Of a DNA stretch of 42,684 nucleotides, positions 38,953 through 42,684 are shown one piece after another. Where the stretch lies: NCBI GenBank assembly GCA_003164595.1, contig PLTT01000018.1, forward strand, positions 1-42,684, read 5' to 3'. Position 1 is the stretch's first letter. The number at the start of each line of letters is the position of its first letter. The notes under the pieces were generated by a model that made no database searches, was not told the DNA's origin, and saw nothing but the letters and a program-made list of their open reading frames with translations. The DNA comes from Candidatus Saccharimonadota bacterium. Lineage in GTDB: Bacteria > Patescibacteriota > Saccharimonadia > Saccharimonadales > UBA4665. A program made the position numbers and the translations under genes.

Positions 38953-40266
38953 TCAGGCCAGTTTAGAAGCTTTTCTCTCTGTCGGTACTTTGATTGTCAT
39001 GGCAATACCAGCCAGGCCCCACCATAGGTAACTTAATGTTGGGTCTTCCCAGGCATGCGATAACATATTAACTACTACTAACCCCAAGAAACTAGCGAAT
39101 AGACCAAGAGCCAGCGAACTATCGCGTCGTCGCCAGAGACGGCAGGCAACGCTGATATTTATTGCTAAGAATAACCCCAGTCCCAGGACTCCGGTTTCTT
39201 GACCAATCTGAATATAATAGTTCTCAGCTATCCGAATCCTTTTGGGGTTATAGGTTGAGGCAGGACCCGCCGTACCAACACCTCCTCCCAGAGACTGATG
39301 ATAAATATCCTTGAGCCCTGATTCCAAGCCGCTGAGATGCCCTTGATCCGACGTAGTCTTGACGGCTGAATTGCTCTGGGTATGGTAAATAATATTCTGA
39401 AGCCTTGTACTATGGTCAGTGACAACTAGAGCCGCTGCGATTATTAGAAGTATCAGACCACCCAGTACCACGGCTTTGAATAATCTAGTCTTATATAGTG
39501 CCAGCACCACAACAAAGGCAAGGGCAACAAACGTACCAATCCAAGCACTTCTAGAGAAGGTATAGATCAGCGTTACTAAGCTGGCAATTAATAAAGCGAC
39601 CATCTTATAGTTGCGCCTTAATTTTAAAATCAATGCGGTCATCACAGACGTTATCAGAACAAGATAAGCACCGTAGGGATTTACGCCCCTAAGTGTTGAT
39701 TGAATCCGTACATAACTTTGATTAGAATTTATTGTTTGATAGGCAGGTATGGTGGATTGTCCGTAACCAAAGTGTTTTAAAAAATCTTGGGGCAATATAA
39801 AAGCTTGTAATAAACCGAAAAGTGTCACGATGGCTGCCGGCCACAGAACAATCGGCACCCAATGCTTGCGTAAGAAATTGGAAGCCAAGGCCGCTACCCA
39901 AGTGACTATAAAGAACAGTAGAAAACGGCTGTCTACTACTACGCCGTAGCCCAGGGCTTTGGCGGTTACATTCTTGGTATAGTAAGCTACCAAACCAACT
40001 ATTATAATCAGCGCCGCATAACCAATAATTAACCATATAGTCTTACTCCTCAACAGTTCGCGGCGGATTGTCTTATCAATAGTCACTATGTACACAGCAA
40101 CCATTGTGGCCAGTACAAGCAGTACTTCAGTATATAGCCGAAGTGCCGTGTAGTGACCGATCACGCTCGATCCCCAAACAGTTAAAAAGGCGTAGAAGGG
40201 AACGGTTATCAGGATTATGCCAACAAGGACCGTTAATATTCTACCCGCCAGGACTTTGCTCTTCAT
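38953..40266 (-). CDS. O-antigen ligase / Wzy-like polysaccharide membrane protein
   Basis: A 437-aa integral membrane protein with about 10-12 helices and a large external loop near the C-terminal third (residues about 290-360), where LGGGVGTAGPAST and ENYYIQIGQETGVLG match the Wzy_C (O-antigen ligase) domain. Such proteins join or polymerise lipid-linked glycans on the outer face; in a monoderm this would be a wall or capsule polymer. The start ATG at 40266 is seven bases after TACAAT. It faces the surface-protein pair convergently. Confidence 0.85.
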   Translation of the reverse strand: MKSKVLAGRILTVLVGIILITVPFYAFLTVWGSSVIGHYTALRLYTEVLLVLATMVAVYIVTIDKTIRRELLRSKTIWLIIGYAALIIIVGLVAYYTKNVTAKALGYGVVVDSRFLLFFIVTWVAALASNFLRKHWVPIVLWPAAIVTLFGLLQAFILPQDFLKHFGYGQSTIPAYQTINSNQSYVRIQSTLRGVNPYGAYLVLITSVMTALILKLRRNYKMVALLIASLVTLIYTFSRSAWIGTFVALAFVVVLALYKTRLFKAVVLGGLILLIIAAALVVTDHSTRLQNIIYHTQSNSAVKTTSDQGHLSGLESGLKDIYHQSLGGGVGTAGPASTYNPKRIRIAENYYIQIGQETGVLGLGLFLAINISVACRLWRRRDSSLALGLFASFLGLVVVNMLSHAWEDPTLSYLWWGLAGIAMTIKVPTERKASKLA

Positions 40267-40311
40267 CAATATAATTGTACTCTACAGCTAAGTGATCATC
40301 TAAGCCCATTT

Positions 40312-41574
40312 TTAACTACTGCAAAGTAGATCAAAATACTGCGTTCCTCCAAAAGGTATTTTCTGTTTGACTATACTGCGCGAAGTAAAACTGGAAGCAA
40401 AGGTTAGGGTGAACTCGCCATACTGTTGGTTGATTGAGTCTATGGCATCACTCAGCCAGCGCTCCTTATTTACTTCATCTAGTAGGCTCACTTGATTCTC
40501 TTTGGACGGCTCCAAGCCATAGCAAGTTACTCCGATCTCTCTGACATCGTTGCCGCCAGGACGGCGATTGAAAACCAGTATAGCCCGGCGATATATCTCA
40601 GCATTAGAATAAAAAGTGGTTTTAAACATCTTGCGGTTGTACCAATAATCGCCCGAATCGTAGCGAGCATAGACCATAATGCCACGAGCGCACAGATTTT
40701 TATAACGAAGTTTAACGCCGGTTGTCTCGCATAAGTATGCCAAGCGAGAATTAACAGCTTCTAAACTTAGATGACTATCTTCTAAGACATACTGACGACC
40801 AACCGACCTTGTCTGGCTCTCGTGCTTATCAACTTCCCAGCCGCGCAACTTCTGGTACCAATCATCACCACAAATGCTATGAAAAACCAGGCGGTGCAAC
40901 GTTTCAGAAGAAGCATCCAAAAACTGCAAGGGCGTATAAATACCAACGGCGTTGAGCCGTGCTTGATTACGCTCGGCTATACCAGTTAAATCGGTTAGAC
41001 TCAGCGTAGCCAGCGTAGAACGTAGGTTACTATAGTCTATGATGTCCAGTCCGTCGGGTTTGTGTAGGGAAGCGGCCTGCTTGGCCAAGAACCGATTAGG
41101 GCCTATCCCAATATTACATTTCATCCAACAACCAACTTCGTCTTTAAGGCGTTGCTTGATCTCCATGCCAATATCCCGCAGCGGACGGGCATTGAGGTAC
41201 TGTCTAGTGCCGTTGAAATCTATTATGCCCTCATCGATACTCTTCATGGTAACCTCCGGTGAATAGCTGCGCATAATAGCCACCAACTTCTGGTATACGT
41301 AGTGGTATTTTGGCGGATCAGTCTCTACTATTACTATCCCAGGGGCCAACTTCAAGGCCTCATCAGCCCGCATACCAACCCTAACTCCTAGAGCTTTGGC
41401 TTCATAAGAGGCGGCTATAATACAACTAAAGGCAGATTTCCTATTAGTTACGCCAACCGGCCTGTTTCTAAGCATTGGGCGAGCTTGTTGCTCAACCGTA
41501 GCAAAACAAGAATTTAGATCAATGTGCATTATCTCCGGCTGGGCTCTATTAAAAGGTAGGTGCATAGCTAGCAT
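40312..41574 (-). CDS. Y-family DNA polymerase (DinB/UmuC type)
   Basis: A 420-aa translesion polymerase. Catalytic carboxylates are D19 (MHIDLNSCFATVEQ) and D114-E115 (KSIDEGIIDF); F24 is the steric gate against ribonucleotides. The order of fingers, palm, thumb and little-finger domains appears intact and the length is normal. It lacks an obvious beta-clamp-binding peptide at the C-terminus. The ATG at 41574 overlaps the upstream 93-aa gene by 26 nt; a nearby ATG at 41565 is possible. The promoter contains a palindromic operator, suggesting damage-inducible control. Confidence 0.9.
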   Translation of the reverse strand: MLAMHLPFNRAQPEIMHIDLNSCFATVEQQARPMLRNRPVGVTNRKSAFSCIIAASYEAKALGVRVGMRADEALKLAPGIVIVETDPPKYHYVYQKLVAIMRSYSPEVTMKSIDEGIIDFNGTRQYLNARPLRDIGMEIKQRLKDEVGCWMKCNIGIGPNRFLAKQAASLHKPDGLDIIDYSNLRSTLATLSLTDLTGIAERNQARLNAVGIYTPLQFLDASSETLHRLVFHSICGDDWYQKLRGWEVDKHESQTRSVGRQYVLEDSHLSLEAVNSRLAYLCETTGVKLRYKNLCARGIMVYARYDSGDYWYNRKMFKTTFYSNAEIYRRAILVFNRRPGGNDVREIGVTCYGLEPSKENQVSLLDEVNKERWLSDAIDSINQQYGEFTLTFASSFTSRSIVKQKIPFGGTQYFDLLCSS

Positions 41575-41830
41575 CCGCAATATAGACAAGCTTCCAGGCC
41601 AAACTCATGGCATCGAATTCCAGTCGATAGTCAGCGTTACCGTCAGTCATGTCAAAAACATGAACCATGCGTTGACCCTTACGAGTTGGATGGCGTAAGC
41701 CAGTCTCGGTAAAAATAACTTGCTTGCCATTATATTCCATGCGCTTGGGGAAACACTTTGGCTGGTCTTTGTCTTTAAAATAATAGGCAACTATCGTTAC
41801 GTCCTCGTTCAGCGTGATAACATCTTCCAT
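41549..41830 (-). CDS. Small protein co-encoded with Y-family polymerase
   Basis: A 93-aa soluble protein, strand-rich (VTIVAYYFKDKDQPK; NGKQVIFTETGLRHP; YRLEFDAMSLAWKLVYI). It is the first gene of the polymerase operon and overlaps the polymerase start by up to 26 nt. SD AGGAG lies eight bases before the ATG. I do not recognise the family. Because it is always made with the polymerase it is a good candidate for an accessory factor. Confidence 0.75.
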   Translation of the reverse strand: MEDVITLNEDVTIVAYYFKDKDQPKCFPKRMEYNGKQVIFTETGLRHPTRKGQRMVHVFDMTDGNADYRLEFDAMSLAWKLVYIADASYAPTF

Positions 41831-41862
41831 AACATTTAACTCCTAAAATCTAAGTGGTAATA

Positions 41863-41891
41863 AAGATAACGCAGTGGCGATTGATCGCCAA
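41863..41891 (-). promoter_or_regulatory. Promoter of the polymerase operon
   Basis: On the minus strand TTGGCG (41886-41891), 17 nt, TATCTT (41863-41868). The -35 box and part of the spacer are covered by the palindrome at 41875-41890. Confidence 0.55.
41875..41890. promoter_or_regulatory. Palindromic operator of the polymerase operon
   Basis: TGGCGAT-TG-ATCGCCA is a perfect inverted repeat (7-bp arms) lying across the -35 box and spacer. A bound repressor would block the polymerase, as LexA does elsewhere, but the sequence is not a known LexA box. Confidence 0.6.
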
Positions 41892-42160
41892 AGAAACGGG
41901 TTTAAATAGAGAAGCTATCTGGTGTCGACAACAAGCCACCGTTCATAGGTTGCAGCCTTTAGACCAAAGAGCTAGTAATTAGAATGAAGGTTGGTAGGGA
42001 CCGAGGTGTACCACCTTAGATTTATAGAAGTCTGTACGGAGGAAGGCAATTGCTTGCCAGCCCATACATGGCTTAAGTATTATTGTACACCAGCTGGCGC
42101 ACAAATATACATACCAAATCACCCAAAGATAAATCTGCAATCATAATGTAAAATATAGCT
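41892..42160. other. Non-coding stretch with two small hairpins
   Basis: No gene is supported between the polymerase operon and the DUF2127 gene. AGGTG-TAC-CACCT (42004-42016) and GGCAA-TTGC-TTGCC (42045-42058) are short perfect inverted repeats. I tested the area for a tRNA cloverleaf by eye and found none. TAAAAT at 42149-42154 is the -10 box of the next gene. Confidence 0.4.
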
Positions 42161-42646
42161 ATGGGATCACGATTTGACACAATCTTCCGCGTTAGCATTA
42201 TCCTAAAAGGCCTAGATGCAGTGGCTGAAATCATTGGGGGCGCATTGCTACTATTCATCACACCAAGTGACATAACGCACTTTGTGGGATGGCTGACCCG
42301 TAGCGAGCTAGCTGAAGACCCCCACGACTACATAGCAACACTGCTCAATCACAGCGCTCATCATTTGGCGGCTAGCTCAACTTTATTTGGGGCTATCTAC
42401 CTGCTGTCCCATGGCGTTATTAAATTGTTTGCTATTATAAATGTCCTAAGAGATAAATACTGGGCTTATCCCGTGTTAATAATTGTACTCATCGGTTTTG
42501 TTGTTTATCAGGTTATTGATATTATCACTAAACATTCCATTACTATGTCACTACTGACAATATTTGATATCTTCATTATCATAATGACCTGGCTAGAATG
42601 GGAAAAGAAACGCAAGCATCATATAGAAGCAGTAAATAAGGATTAG
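42161..42646 (+). CDS. DUF2127-family membrane protein
   Basis: A 161-aa integral membrane protein with four helices, matching DUF2127: an N-terminal IILKGLDAVAEIIGG, a central NHSAHHLAASSTLFGAIYLLSHGVIK and a C-terminal charged tail (WEKKRKHH). The His-rich loop before the central helix is characteristic. The function of the family is unknown. TAAAAT ends six bases before the ATG and there is no SD. Confidence 0.85.
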   Translation: MGSRFDTIFRVSIILKGLDAVAEIIGGALLLFITPSDITHFVGWLTRSELAEDPHDYIATLLNHSAHHLAASSTLFGAIYLLSHGVIKLFAIINVLRDKYWAYPVLIIVLIGFVVYQVIDIITKHSITMSLLTIFDIFIIIMTWLEWEKKRKHHIEAVNKD

Positions 42647-42684
42647 TTTTGTTGACCTGTTTGCTTGTATAGTGCCCAGTAGGT

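Noticed and set aside
41892-42160. Possible tRNA or small structured RNA in the gap before the DUF2127 gene
   Set aside because: No cloverleaf, no T-loop-like GGTTCGAATCC and only two short hairpins are visible.

Overview
The window looks like a chromosome segment of an uncultured, streamlined Gram-positive-type bacterium. A Saccharibacteria/Patescibacteria (TM7) genome is my best guess; this is an inference from gene content, not a phylogenetic placement. The grounds are a low-to-moderate GC content judged by eye, TGA used as an ordinary stop, LPxTG-like surface proteins, many short acidic proteins of no recognisable family, actinobacterial-type thiol enzymes, and promoters whose -10 box lies 6-9 nt before the start codon. 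I saw no rRNA, tRNA, insertion sequence or CRISPR array.

Layout. 1-6.7 kb: hypothetical genes, an HD phosphohydrolase, a 2H phosphoesterase, a YggT-like membrane protein, an MntP-like pump and a GtrA/GT2 glycosylation pair. 6.7-9.6 kb: a five-gene stress operon on the minus strand (84-aa protein, membrane protein, Hsp20, COG1926-type phosphoribosyltransferase, 89-aa protein), divergent from a Crp/Fnr-family regulator, with a near-consensus Crp-type site GTGA-N6-TCAC between them. 9.6-14.9 kb: ABC exporter, Nudix hydrolase, MFS exporter plus rhodanese, small acidic proteins. 15.0-17.9 kb: two secreted or wall-anchored proteins, one with a roughly 380-nt hairpin-rich leader behind a consensus promoter. 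18-23.2 kb: GNAT, a YbhN-like flippase-type protein, an unknown 141-aa gene between structured RNAs, a complete type III hammerhead ribozyme motif (21349-21401), a HAD nucleotidase and a mycoredoxin-like glutaredoxin. 23.2-29.6 kb: a second ABC exporter, hypothetical genes, and a Zn/Mn ABC importer divergent from a Fur-family regulator over a shared palindromic operator. 29.6-36 kb: aldo/keto reductase, small membrane proteins, TauE-type permease, an MshC-like ligase beside an MshB-like deacetylase, and a MacB-type ABC pair. 36-42.7 kb: surface protein with a PTPV repeat, its translationally coupled partner, an O-antigen-ligase-like protein, a Y-family DNA polymerase operon with a palindromic operator, and a DUF2127 membrane protein.

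How it works together. Three regulatory circuits can be read from the DNA: Crp/Fnr with the stress operon, the Fur-type regulator with metal uptake, and an unidentified repressor-type palindrome on the polymerase operon. Envelope building is a second theme (GT2/GtrA, YbhN-like, O-antigen-ligase-like, sortase substrates, exporters). A third is thiol redox: MshC-like, MshB-like and mycoredoxin-like proteins hint at mycothiol-type chemistry. The strongest unexpected signal is the hammerhead ribozyme, which meets every rule of the catalytic core and has three perfectly paired stems.
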